Below, piece by piece: positions 34,913 through 43,704 of a stretch of 64,000 nt of DNA. The stretch covers positions 178,086-242,085 of the forward strand of contig JAEUQN010000001.1 in assembly GCA_016789725.1 (NCBI GenBank), in the 5' to 3' direction. A program made the translations under genes and the position numbers. Position 1 is the stretch's first letter, and each line of letters opens with the position of its first letter. Origin of the DNA: Blastocatellia bacterium. Its GTDB lineage: Bacteria; Acidobacteriota; Blastocatellia; RBC074. The notes below the pieces were generated by a model. The model did not search any database. It saw only the letters and a list, made by a program, of their open reading frames with translations, and had not been told where the DNA came from.

Positions 34913-35838
34913 GACCCAAGGATCAATCGCTTGCCCAACGACTCGAAGCCGGATTACTTGCTTATGATCAGGAACGCCCGCTTATAGGGATACGCAATCC
35001 CGTTACACGCAGCGTTTTCCTAGAGCAACTTGTCGAGAGTGTTCACCGCGTCAAATATGTGGCGGTGATCCGTCGGCGCACCTTGAGCGAACGAAGCGCC
35101 GATCCGAATGACGATTTCTTTGATCCAATCAAAGCTGCCATTGTGCATCACCAGAAAGGCGAACTGGACGAAGCCTTCTGGTTGGTCTTCCTCTTTGTTC
35201 ATTTTGGCAAGCACGCGCGCGCTGGCTGGCGCTACATTCGCGATGTCTATGGTCGGTTAGGAAATGGTGAGCGGTGGAACTGGGCCAACACGAGTACCGA
35301 TCTTCCTGGATTTAGAGCTTGGTTGCACGATCATCGCAGCGCCTTAAAGCATAATGGCACTCCTAGCGGCTTCGGCAATCATCGTAAGTACGAAAGCCTC
35401 GACGCGTATTCCCCTAATGGAACAGGGTCTGTCGTGGAAAGCTACATCAATTGGGTTGGTCGAACCCACCAGGAACGCATGGAGCAAGCCTGTCAACACA
35501 CAGCAGGCGATCCGCGCAAAGCCTTCGATTATTTGTACCACTCAATGGAAGTGAAACGATTTGGCAGAACCGCTCGGTTTGATTATCTAACGATGATTGG
35601 GAAGCTTGGTTTAGCTCCACTCGAACCGGGATCAACGTATATGCAAGGTTCGACCGGCCCGGTAACCGGAGCAAGACTATTATTTGGTGGGGAAAAAGAA
35701 GCAGCGCTGAGTGCCGCAGAACTTGATTCCTGGCTGATCGAATTGGATGCCAAACTCGGCGTCGGAATGCAGGTACTAGAAGATGCACTCTGCAATTGGC
35801 AGAAAAGCCCTACCAAGTTCAAACGCTTTCGCGGGTAA
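34909..35838 (+). CDS. Alpha-glutamyl/putrescinyl-thymine pyrophosphorylase-like protein (clade 3 type)
   Basis: A 309-residue protein with a GTG start overlapping the upstream stop. Landmarks are RVKYVAVIRRR (48-58), DEAFWLVFLFVHFGKH, RYIRDVYGRLG, GFGNHRKYESLDAYSPNGTG, FGRTARFDYLTMIGKLGL and the ending GVGMQVLEDALCNWQKSP. I recall these as features of proteins annotated aGPT-Pplase clade 3, an HhH-glycosylase-related family predicted by the Aravind group to act in hypermodified-pyrimidine pathways of phages and bacteria. With the TS-like gene upstream, the cassette could install a bulky group on 5-hydroxymethyl-pyrimidine. No 5-hydroxymethyl-pyrimidine kinase is in the cassette. The family call is from memory, not a search. 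Confidence 0.6.
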   Translation: MRPKDQSLAQRLEAGLLAYDQERPLIGIRNPVTRSVFLEQLVESVHRVKYVAVIRRRTLSERSADPNDDFFDPIKAAIVHHQKGELDEAFWLVFLFVHFGKHARAGWRYIRDVYGRLGNGERWNWANTSTDLPGFRAWLHDHRSALKHNGTPSGFGNHRKYESLDAYSPNGTGSVVESYINWVGRTHQERMEQACQHTAGDPRKAFDYLYHSMEVKRFGRTARFDYLTMIGKLGLAPLEPGSTYMQGSTGPVTGARLLFGGEKEAALSAAELDSWLIELDAKLGVGMQVLEDALCNWQKSPTKFKRFRG

Positions 35839-35841
35839 TCG

Positions 35842-36912
35842 CTACATCACCCATTCATACCGACGCTTCAGGCTATTCAATTGGTTCCGCTTAAATTTTC
35901 CGAGATGCTGCAATTGACCAACAATAATGCCCGGGGACACACCAACGTTCATTGCAAATCGGATGACCTGTCGCGAATCCACCCGCAGCGATAACATTTC
36001 GGACTGTAGTGCTGGTGGAACGAGAGTCTGAGCAGCAAATTCGTTGGCTTGTTCCTCTTGCATTGTCTGCGGCGTATCTTCGCCTTCCAGGAAAAATCCT
36101 TTTGCACCGTGTAATAACAAATGGGCGGCCTCGTGAAAGAAACTAAACCAGAAATGATCATCCGTCAGGAAACGAAAGCTAAGTAGCAATAAGGCTTTTT
36201 CTTTCGTCAGAAATTGTGTTGCGCCACTCGCTCTACACCCAGCGGGGCAGCGAACGATGGCTACCGCTACACCATACTCAGCACATTGATCCTGTAATTT
36301 TGGTAAGAAACGATCCGGATCTTTTTCTCGCGTCAAAGACCGGATGGAGGAGAGGGATGCACGAAAGCCGTCAGGATTCCAGGGCTTACAGTCAATACGC
36401 TGCGCTTCAATCTCCCCTTGGCGCAGCCACGCCGCCACTGCTCCTGGTCGTGAATCCAGAGAAGGAGAGGTTCGGAAAGCGGCCATTTCCTCCAAGTTGC
36501 CATACAGTTTGTGCCAAGCCCGCACGCTGGGTACGTCAAAAAAGCGCAGGCACGCCTCTGCTTCGTGAGCAGGATGCGGTACCGGCTTGAGCCACCCAAA
36601 CCGAATCATATCTCCTACGGGGAGACCGGCCAGCCATTGGTTGTCGGCCACGTGTAACCGCTGAGTGTCCTGTCGATACTGAAAATCACGGGTCATCCAG
36701 AATTCCACCGAAGCACCCAGCACGCGCTCAAGCTGGCGCGCAACGGCAAGACTGATAGTGGCACGTCCCTGCAAAAGGTCCTGCACTTCTGCGAGCGGAT
36801 ATCCGATTTGGCGCGCAAACTCACTGGCGGAGCAATCACGCTCTTGCAGGATATCTGAGATCGTATCGCCCGGTGCGGAAACCCAATCAGGAGCAAATTC
36901 TTTACTGAACAT
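35842..36912 (-). CDS. HigA-type HTH antitoxin fused to ImmA/IrrE metallopeptidase
   Basis: A 356-residue protein. The N-terminus is an XRE/HigA helix-turn-helix (PGDTISDILQERDCSASEFARQIGYPLAEVQDLLQG, about 14-50). The C-terminal part has the ImmA/IrrE zinc-peptidase motif HEAAHLLLHG (around 257-266), followed by the usual ANEFAAQTLVP. HigA fused to such a peptidase domain is a known arrangement in type II modules. It would neutralise HigB and repress the promoter. The gene overlaps higB by 11 bases, toxin first, as is usual for hig systems. It is convergent with the base-modification-like cassette, with only 3 bases between their stops. Confidence 0.88.
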   Translation of the reverse strand: MFSKEFAPDWVSAPGDTISDILQERDCSASEFARQIGYPLAEVQDLLQGRATISLAVARQLERVLGASVEFWMTRDFQYRQDTQRLHVADNQWLAGLPVGDMIRFGWLKPVPHPAHEAEACLRFFDVPSVRAWHKLYGNLEEMAAFRTSPSLDSRPGAVAAWLRQGEIEAQRIDCKPWNPDGFRASLSSIRSLTREKDPDRFLPKLQDQCAEYGVAVAIVRCPAGCRASGATQFLTKEKALLLLSFRFLTDDHFWFSFFHEAAHLLLHGAKGFFLEGEDTPQTMQEEQANEFAAQTLVPPALQSEMLSLRVDSRQVIRFAMNVGVSPGIIVGQLQHLGKFKRNQLNSLKRRYEWVM

Positions 36913-37249
36913 AGCTTCTCTCTATTCGCAGTATCTTGATACGACTAACCCGTAGCCAATCCACTTTCCCCGACCCATTCCTTGGGTTGTTGACATGATT
37001 CGCACAAAAGATGACTTGGTACCCATCATATAGATCAACCGACATCACCTGCTCCTGCGCCTCATCCAAATCCAACACGCAAGGGTGACCGACAATAAGG
37101 TCTTTCACTGTCCTGGCCGCACGCAAATCCGCCAGACGGTGCTGTAGAGCGCCCGCAACTTCTACGCCCAATTCTTCATTCGCCTGGGCTTCGTTTTCGC
37201 AAATGGCACGAAGCCGTCGAGAATTAAAAGCAAGTTCCAAGCCAGGCAT
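36902..37249 (-). CDS. higB: HigB-like RelE-family toxin
   Basis: A 115-residue protein with the RelE/HigB layout: an N-terminal LELAFNSRRLRAICENEAQANEELG helix pair, LRAARTVKDL, a central HPCVLDLDEAQEQVMSVDLYDGYQVIFCAN beta sheet, and the C-terminal RVSRIKILRIERSY. HigB toxins cleave mRNA on the ribosome. It precedes and overlaps the antitoxin gene by 11 bases. The module lies between the base-modification-like cassette and the CHAT triad, where it may stabilise the element. Confidence 0.85.
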   Translation of the reverse strand: MPGLELAFNSRRLRAICENEAQANEELGVEVAGALQHRLADLRAARTVKDLIVGHPCVLDLDEAQEQVMSVDLYDGYQVIFCANHVNNPRNGSGKVDWLRVSRIKILRIERSYVQ

Positions 37250-37308
37250 AGCAGATATTGGCCAGGTCCAGGTTGGGCCAAACCATTACAATAGCAATCA
37301 GTAGTATG

Positions 37309-37322
37309 TTGCCTTACGGCAA
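37309..37322. promoter_or_regulatory. Candidate HigA operator
   Basis: The inverted repeat TTGCC-N4-GGCAA lies about 60 bases upstream of higB. A TTGTCA that could be a -35 box (minus strand) is at 37330-37335. Antitoxins of this family bind such short dyads at their own promoter. No clean -10 could be assigned. Confidence 0.35.
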
Positions 37323-37832
37323 TAGGAAATGACAATTTGGGCGATACCAGCAAAAATCGCAAGGCATAAGAAAATCATACCCCTTGATTGGGGGCGTTTC
37401 TTTTAAGTTTCGAGTTGCAGGCGGAGATTTGAAAGTGTCCGTAAGAGTTAAAATTATTTGCACCATTACGGAAAATCAGCAAACTTGCGAAAGTATTAAA
37501 AGATCGAAATTGTGAGACATTATCAGACGCTGGTTGTCTCTCCGCTTCCCACCCAGATTATTTTTTCTGTGGCGACTCTGGTAAACGGGGGCAGCCCGGT
37601 TTGCCCCCCGGTCGTACATTGGTGTCAGTGCTTCCTGAAGGTCTACGGCTTCCGCCCTTGCGAGCGGCAAGGTTGTGACCGTCAACGCGACCCATATCGG
37701 CTTTGCTTTCGCCTCTGTCGGCTCGGCAATTAAGCGACTGGAAGCTTGTGGTTGACCGGCTATGGTCGAGAGCCAGATGCAGGTGGATGTAGCCCTGCGT
37801 GCAAAATAACCACCGTTGTAATTCCTTTCCAC
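37323..37832. other. Gene-free region with a GC-rich hairpin
   Basis: More than 500 bases lie between the CHAT-associated membrane-protein gene and the higB promoter region. Short frames exist on both strands but have no ribosome-binding site or recognisable similarity. A 7-bp stem GGGGGCA (37587-37593) / TGCCCCC (37602-37608) with an 8-base loop could be the terminator of the CHAT operon, 225 bases beyond its last stop, though it lacks a proper U-tract. It may hold decayed coding sequence; I could not identify a transposase. Confidence 0.4.
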
Positions 37833-39251
37833 TTAGGGCGCTGCAAGCCCGGCCTTCGGCTTCGCCCATAAAAACCGATTAAGCAACCAAAACACCAGCC
37901 ACGATGCCAAGCCCGCCAGAAGAAAACAAAAGAGGGCGCGCGCCAGATTGCCATGCGGACTGAGCCAAAAGCCTGGCCACGAGCGTTGCAGATACTCCTT
38001 GAGATAGTTCGGGTCAATCAGTTGCCCCAAACCCAGAAAGATACCAAAGCCGGCTCCCAGAGAGGCCAAGGCATTGGCAAACCGGACGCGCAGCATTTCG
38101 GTGCGGAGCTTGAGCAACTCCAGCGTTTGTTGCACCCCATCCAGCGTGAGGCGGTAATACTCCAGGTCTTTTTCGGCTTGTTCCACATAGAGCTTGAGCG
38201 GGCGGAGCAACGAGTAGGGCGCGGCGCTTCCCTGCCCTGGCGGCGCAGGCGAAAGATGGCGTTGTAACAAACGTTCCGCATTTTCATAATCAATGCGCGC
38301 GGTGTGTAAATCAATGGTCATCGTGGCCAGCACGGTGCGGAACTCTCCCAGTTGCGTGGCCATCTGCGCCAGGAACGATTCAGCCCCGCGCAAATTCAAA
38401 TTCCCCTCCATCTGATTTACCGCCTCAAGCAACCGCGCCAGCTTCGTATCCAGCGTGCGCGCTTGCGGGGCTTGCGTCCGGCGGTAGCGTGGAGTCAGCA
38501 ATTGCGTCACTTTCAGATAGAAGATCAGTAATTCGGGGAGGGACTGAAAGATAAACTCCTCTGCTCGTTTGTGTTTCTCTGGGGATGCTAGAACGTGCGC
38601 TTCCCAGACTGGCTGTTCCGCCAGCGACTGCGGTGCAGTTCCGAGTATCCCCCAATCAAAGACCTGCCAAGCTCCGCGTTGAAACCGTGCCTTTCCCAAG
38701 ACCTCCCAATCGGGTTCTGTCATCCACTCATAAAGACAGAGCCACGCTACCCCGGTCGCCCGCAATTGCGAAGCCTGGGGTGCTTCGGCAGCGGGGCCGA
38801 CCACGCTTTCCGCCAACGCTTGCCGGAACGTCGAAGTGCGCGCTTGCCATTGCGCGTAGAGTCGAGCGCGCGCGTCATCCAGCCAATCGTTCCACTCCGG
38901 TGGCAGCGCTGTCCTTGCTGCTGGTAATTCTGGCAATTCCTGTTGCGTCTCAATTCCGCACAATAGACACAAGTCATCTCCGAACGTATCCGCGCGCACA
39001 CGCCAACGCAAATCAGCACTCCCCTTGACTTGCTCCAGTTCCCCACTCTTTGACCAGAGCGTCCAACCACCACCGCGGTCGAGCCGTTGTTGCGCCTCCG
39101 TTGGCGAAACCTCTTCCGACAACCCCGTCAGCGATTGCCACGCCGCAAAGACGCGATAGAGTGGTGTCAAGCGAAAGCCAGTCTCCCGCGCCGGGCGCAA
39201 CAAGAGGGTTTGGATGAAGTAAAGGGCAGGGTCTCGGACGATGTGGTTCAC
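37833..39251 (-). CDS. CHAT-associated protein with C-terminal membrane anchor
   Basis: A 472-residue protein. A soluble N-terminal half (about 1-240) is followed by a long helical, coiled-coil-prone region (about 260-385). Two transmembrane helices lie at about 392-411 and 437-462 (LASLGAGFGIFLGLGQL; FCFLLAGLASWLVFWLL). There is no signal peptide, so it is probably anchored in the inner membrane with a cytoplasmic bulk. It overlaps the small disordered-protein gene by ATGA, which in turn overlaps the TPR-CHAT gene. The arrangement resembles CATRA-type (caspase/TPR-associated) conflict systems, in which the peptidase is predicted to activate or cleave the membrane partner. The fit is from architecture only. 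Confidence 0.75.
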   Translation of the reverse strand: MNHIVRDPALYFIQTLLLRPARETGFRLTPLYRVFAAWQSLTGLSEEVSPTEAQQRLDRGGGWTLWSKSGELEQVKGSADLRWRVRADTFGDDLCLLCGIETQQELPELPAARTALPPEWNDWLDDARARLYAQWQARTSTFRQALAESVVGPAAEAPQASQLRATGVAWLCLYEWMTEPDWEVLGKARFQRGAWQVFDWGILGTAPQSLAEQPVWEAHVLASPEKHKRAEEFIFQSLPELLIFYLKVTQLLTPRYRRTQAPQARTLDTKLARLLEAVNQMEGNLNLRGAESFLAQMATQLGEFRTVLATMTIDLHTARIDYENAERLLQRHLSPAPPGQGSAAPYSLLRPLKLYVEQAEKDLEYYRLTLDGVQQTLELLKLRTEMLRVRFANALASLGAGFGIFLGLGQLIDPNYLKEYLQRSWPGFWLSPHGNLARALFCFLLAGLASWLVFWLLNRFLWAKPKAGLAAP

Positions 39252-39517
39252 GGCCGGCTGGCCCCTCCATCAGCCGTTTCTGCTTCGTTTGTCCCTGCGG
39301 ACGCGTCGGGTTGCATCGTCGCATCACTGCCGGATGTGCCACTTCCCTGCGAACTCCTTCCGGGCGCGCTCGGATCAAGCGTTACATTCGTTGGGTAGTG
39401 CTGTTCCCCGGTACGTGGTTCCGGCGCAGCACCCATCATCTTGATATGTGTCGGGTCGCTGGTCGCGGGCAAATCCGGGAAATCAATGGGGGTTGAGGCA
39501 GGCGTTTTTTTGCTCAT
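39248..39517 (-). CDS. Small disordered protein of the CHAT triad
   Basis: An 89-residue protein made almost wholly of Pro, Ser, Thr, Gly, Ala and acidic residues, with no predicted fold (PSAPGRSSQGSGTSGSD and similar). Both ends overlap neighbouring genes by four bases (ATGA), upstream with the TPR-CHAT gene and downstream with the membrane-protein gene, which argues that it is translated. Such a linker-like protein could be the substrate, activator or release factor of the CHAT peptidase. No homologue is recognised. Confidence 0.65.
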   Translation of the reverse strand: MSKKTPASTPIDFPDLPATSDPTHIKMMGAAPEPRTGEQHYPTNVTLDPSAPGRSSQGSGTSGSDATMQPDASAGTNEAETADGGASRP

Positions 39518-42500
39518 GGTTTCCTCCTGGAAATGGGTCGGTTGGTTTCTCGGTTCCTCGGTCGGCGCTGAAAGATCACGTTCGCAGCCGCGCCTACGGC
39601 TTGAAATGCGGCCCAGGCAGCGGGATGGCTGAACCGATTTTCCGAAGCGGTTAAGGCATTCTCCAATGTTTGCTGACTCCGCACACTTACGGGCGGATCA
39701 AGTTGATTGACCGCTCGCAAAAACGCGCGTTTTTCTTCCAGCGGCGCACGGATGATCCACTGTTGTGCCTGTTGCAGAGCTTCGCTCAGGCTCACGCCGC
39801 CCAAGAGGTGATGATAGAGACGCACCATCAAAAACGAGGACGGAAATTCCGGGACAGCCCACAGTGAGCCGACGACACTGCGCGCCCCTGCCGCCAGAAA
39901 GCCTATCGGGAGTCCGAGGTACTCCTCGACTGGCAAATCACGCTGCAAACCCAAACTTGATTCACAGGCCGAAAGCGCGACAAAGTGCGCGCGCGACAAG
40001 CGGGCTTCGCGGAGCAACTGGCGGAGCGTCAGCGGTTGTTCGCCGACAAGCTGCAAGCCTGAATCCAGGTACTTCTTCGCATCCCATTTGCCGTGACAGG
40101 TCAGATGGCAGAGGGTCTGTTGCGGCAGCGTTTCAAGCAACACCTTCGGCTCCGCCACAGTCTCGCACAATCCGCGTGTCACGTATTCCGGTTCTCCGAA
40201 CCAACGGACATTGGCCACATCCAATCTCGTGCGCAGCAAGCTGGCAATCCGGTTCGCCTCCCACCCAGCATAGCCGCCGCGCGAAGGTTGATTGCCACTG
40301 ACCGAGGCGACCAGTGCCGCATCAACACGCGGGCGGCGACGATCCAGACAACGCCGCAAAACCGCGATGGAAGGCGCGTAGCTCACCTCCATCTCTTCCA
40401 CCAAGTACCGTAGCGTTCCATCTGCCTCTTCCCAGGCAGCAGCGTGCAACGGCAGTATCCCCAGCAACCCGCCCGCAATGAAGACTACGCGCGACTCGCC
40501 GCGCTGTCGTAGCTCTTCGTGCAAAGGGCCGATCAACGCACGGTAGAGCGTTTGGAGCGTGAACATCATTTGGTCTTGCCAACACTGCTGCGCTTGCTCG
40601 ATTTGTCCTGTTTGGAAAGCATCCACGTAACGCTGATATTCGCCGACCCAGCCTGCTTTCTCATTCGCGCCAAAGACCAGTTCTCGCAGCCGCTCGACCG
40701 TGAACTCCCGTGAGCGCAAACAAAGTGGACGACGCCCCGGCCCCAGCAGGAAAAGCGCCGTTCCCAGTTCGCCGACGTGGAACGAAACGAGAGTCCGCTG
40801 CAACCGCTCGGCGGTTTCCTGCATCGCCTCCGGTTCCAGCCCTGCCGCCGCAAAACGATAGTTCGGGTCTTTCGTGCGAATCTCCGCTTCCAGCAGGTCA
40901 AGCCGCGCCTCCATTTGATGCCGCTCCTTGAGCAGAGCGGTCCGCCGTTGTCCTGTGGGATTGTCCTCGTCTGACAAATTGTTCGGCGAAACTAGCGAAG
41001 GCTGTAATGCCGCATCTACTTCCGCCAGACGCGCCATCAGGTGTTGCCACTCGCTCCATTTTTCTGCGGAGACTTTGCGGGGCGGGCGATCTCGCTCGGA
41101 TAACAAATCGGATAATGTCCGGCTGCGCAGCCGCTCAATATCACTCAGGGCAACGCCATACGATTCGGTACGCAGGCTGATTTCAATCGCCGCTTGATAG
41201 ATGCCCAGATTGCGTGCCTGCACGCGCTGACGCTGGTGTGGTTGGGTTTCGTAGCGCAACCGCTCCGCTTGCGCAATGGCTGTCGTAAAGGCATCGTGCG
41301 CTTCCTCCCATTGACCAAGCGCCGTTGCCACCGTTCCCAGCAACTGGTTTGCGATCAAAGCCTCATGCTTGACGCCCGCCTGGGTCAGCGTGGCGGCGCT
41401 TTGTTGCAGCAATCGTCGCGCCCGATGCAGCGGCGTCCGTTGTCCTGACCCCTCTGCCAGGGCATACAACGCGCGCGCTTCATTCACCTGACAAGAAGCG
41501 ACATTCAGGCGGTCGGCGGCCAGGCTCTTTTGCGCGGCACGAGCCAGCCGCACCGCCGCGCGCAAATTCAAATCGGGCTGAACTCCTGCTTCTGCCAGCA
41601 GCGTGCGCGTATTACACTCGCTCAACTGGCAACGCGCCCAACTCAGGCTCGTGCGTGGCAGGGCAGCGGCAGCGGACTGGTAGAGCGTGACGGCTTGGCG
41701 CAGATTGCCACGCAGATCAATTCCCCATTCCGCCATGCTGAGCCGTGTCGTAGCTTCATTCATCAATGAACGGGCGTGGGAAATGCTGCCGGGCTGAAAA
41801 CTCTTGCGGGCCGCGCGATAGAGCGTGACGGCTTGTGCGAGGTTCGCCGCCTGATGAATCCCCAGATCGGCGAGATTGCGGCGGGCCGCGCCTTCATTCA
41901 TCCGGCAACGCCCGGCATTCAGACTTCCTTTGGGAAACAATTCGCGCGCGGTTTCATAGAGCGTCGCGGCTCGTTCCCAATTGGCTTGAGACTCGCTGCC
42001 TAACTCCGCCAACTGTGTGCGCGCCGCCCCTTCATTCATCAAGCACAGCGCGTAATCAGGATGGTCGGCCTCTATTTGTTGCTGGACGGAAAGGTACAGT
42101 TCGATGGCTTGGCGTAAGTTCTCCTCGGCGTCCGAGCCTTGCTCAGCCAGCCCGCACCGCGCATTGCCCTCGTTGATGCGCGCGCGCAGATGGTCGGCGT
42201 CGTAATCCTTCAATACAGAACGTGCGCTGACCAACAACGCGACGGCCTGTTGATAGTTTTCCCGCGCCGCCGCGCCACGCTCCGCCAGTGCAATCCGCGC
42301 CACGCCTTCGTTGATCAGACTGCGCGCATCGGTTATATCCGTCGGCGTTGCGCCGTTGCGCGCTGCCGCAAATCGGTCTATCGCCTTTTTCAGATTCGGT
42401 TTTGGAGCGACACCGATTTCCGCGAGCGTCGTATAAGCGTTGCCCTCTCCCAGCAGGCAGATGCGCTGAGGCTCCGGGCTGTCTTTGAGTCGCGGGCGCG

Positions 42501-43188
42501 CCTGCCGATATAACTCAATGGCCTGCTGCAATTCCTGCGCTGTCCCATATTGCTCCGCGATACTCAGGCGCAGATTCGCCTCATTCACCAGACAGGCAGC
42601 ATAATCCAGGCTTTGGCGACCGATTCCTTTTCGGGCTGCCGCGTAAAGCTCCAGCGCCAACGCCCAATTCCGTTCCTGCATCAGGCCGCGTTCGCCCAAT
42701 TCCTGCCGGGCTAACGCCTCCTGCATTTGACAACGCGCAAAGGCAGCCTCGCCCACCGGAAAATGCTGCCGGGACTCCCTCAGCAACAGGACGGCGACTT
42801 GCAGGTTGAGCAGCTTCGCCCCCTGCGACTCTTCTACCAAGTCAAAGGCAAGACTGGCGTATGCCCCGGCTAATTCCTCAGCCCGCTGCTCGGCGAACAT
42901 CTGCTGGACTTGCCGCAGGAAGTCGGCACGCGCTTGTATTTCTTTCCGCCCGGCTGCGGTTGGCTGGCTCTTCCTGAGATGTTCTAAGCTCGTGGGGAGG
43001 GTCGCCAGCAACAGGATCGGAAATCGCTCAATCAGTGCCAGCAATTCATCTATCGTGTCCACAACCAGAAACTGCGCTATCGCCGCACTTCCCTGACAAA
43101 CTTGCAGCCAATACCCCGGCGGCACGGCCTCCAAATCTCGCCAGCCAAAGTCAGAAGGATTGCTCTGTTTTGCGCTTCCCTTGCCCAT
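39514..43188 (-). CDS. TPR-repeat CHAT-domain (caspase-like) protease
   Basis: A 1224-residue protein. Residues about 100-650 carry more than ten TPR-like repeats, many ending in a 'CxxNEGNARxxLAExG' pattern with about 48-residue spacing. A coiled-coil linker follows, then a C-terminal CHAT peptidase domain (about 870-1190). The catalytic pair is His1032 in LTCHGKWD and Cys1075 in ALSACESSLG, followed by the expected GLPIGFLAAGARSVVGSLW. CHAT proteases are separase/caspase relatives used in anti-phage and programmed-death systems (for example the craspase TPR-CHAT). It heads a translationally coupled triad with a small disordered and a membrane-anchored protein. The repeats probably sense a trigger. 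Substrate and trigger are unknown. Confidence 0.9.
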   Translation of the reverse strand: MGKGSAKQSNPSDFGWRDLEAVPPGYWLQVCQGSAAIAQFLVVDTIDELLALIERFPILLLATLPTSLEHLRKSQPTAAGRKEIQARADFLRQVQQMFAEQRAEELAGAYASLAFDLVEESQGAKLLNLQVAVLLLRESRQHFPVGEAAFARCQMQEALARQELGERGLMQERNWALALELYAAARKGIGRQSLDYAACLVNEANLRLSIAEQYGTAQELQQAIELYRQARPRLKDSPEPQRICLLGEGNAYTTLAEIGVAPKPNLKKAIDRFAAARNGATPTDITDARSLINEGVARIALAERGAAARENYQQAVALLVSARSVLKDYDADHLRARINEGNARCGLAEQGSDAEENLRQAIELYLSVQQQIEADHPDYALCLMNEGAARTQLAELGSESQANWERAATLYETARELFPKGSLNAGRCRMNEGAARRNLADLGIHQAANLAQAVTLYRAARKSFQPGSISHARSLMNEATTRLSMAEWGIDLRGNLRQAVTLYQSAAAALPRTSLSWARCQLSECNTRTLLAEAGVQPDLNLRAAVRLARAAQKSLAADRLNVASCQVNEARALYALAEGSGQRTPLHRARRLLQQSAATLTQAGVKHEALIANQLLGTVATALGQWEEAHDAFTTAIAQAERLRYETQPHQRQRVQARNLGIYQAAIEISLRTESYGVALSDIERLRSRTLSDLLSERDRPPRKVSAEKWSEWQHLMARLAEVDAALQPSLVSPNNLSDEDNPTGQRRTALLKERHQMEARLDLLEAEIRTKDPNYRFAAAGLEPEAMQETAERLQRTLVSFHVGELGTALFLLGPGRRPLCLRSREFTVERLRELVFGANEKAGWVGEYQRYVDAFQTGQIEQAQQCWQDQMMFTLQTLYRALIGPLHEELRQRGESRVVFIAGGLLGILPLHAAAWEEADGTLRYLVEEMEVSYAPSIAVLRRCLDRRRPRVDAALVASVSGNQPSRGGYAGWEANRIASLLRTRLDVANVRWFGEPEYVTRGLCETVAEPKVLLETLPQQTLCHLTCHGKWDAKKYLDSGLQLVGEQPLTLRQLLREARLSRAHFVALSACESSLGLQRDLPVEEYLGLPIGFLAAGARSVVGSLWAVPEFPSSFLMVRLYHHLLGGVSLSEALQQAQQWIIRAPLEEKRAFLRAVNQLDPPVSVRSQQTLENALTASENRFSHPAAWAAFQAVGAAANVIFQRRPRNRETNRPISRRKP

Positions 43189-43704
43189 TGTGGTTGTTTA
43201 CGTGATCTCTGCCCTAGCTCTCAGAGTCGAGACCGTGATTGCTCTCGTTCGATCCCACGCACCAACAGGCGCTGCTGTTCCCATTTGGTGAGACAGGCAG
43301 TGCCTCTCACAACGCTGCCGGCCTCCTCGGTGCCCTGAGTAGATGAGAGATTGCGCTTGATAGAATCAAAAACCCCCGCGCACTATACGAGCTTTTTTGG
43401 TCTCCTGCAATGCGTTGAAAAGGAACCGCAAATGCAGATCATGACCTACTATCAAAGTAAGATTTATATGAGGAAAACCGAAGCGGTGGGATGTTGCTGG
43501 CAGAAGGTAGGTTCTCTCTCACGCTACGACATATTGGGTGAAGGCGCGTAGTTCCAGGACCCGAAAACAGGGAGTTGATGTCTTCCTGCGCCCCTAATGA
43601 TTGGACGGAGAAGACCGTTGCCACGGTTTGTTTTGCCTTCTCCCGCAAACCTTTGCTAAGGTGCGCGCACACAAAATCGTTTGTTCACGAAAAGGAGTAA
43701 CCCG
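43189..43704. other. Divergent intergenic region with dyad
   Basis: About 516 bases separate the CHAT gene (leftward) from the ParB-like gene (rightward). A composite inverted repeat at 43288-43310 (GTGAG-ACA-GGC / GCC-T-CTCAC) may be an operator for the CHAT operon. A possible rightward promoter is TTGCCT (43633-43638) with TAAGGT (43657-43662) 18 bases on. No gene or RNA was recognised. Confidence 0.4.
43288..43310. promoter_or_regulatory. Inverted repeat upstream of the CHAT operon
   Basis: Five outer pairs (GTGAG/CTCAC) and three inner pairs (GGC/GCC) around a 3-base centre lie about 100 bases upstream of the TPR-CHAT ATG. The spacing is suitable for a repressor operator, or it may be an RNA hairpin in the leader. 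No -35/-10 pair could be fixed next to it. Confidence 0.35.

Noticed and set aside
37476..37832. Possible small gene or transposase remnant downstream of the CHAT triad
   Set aside because: Short overlapping frames exist on both strands but none has a start signal, a DDE or serine-recombinase motif, or a convincing composition.
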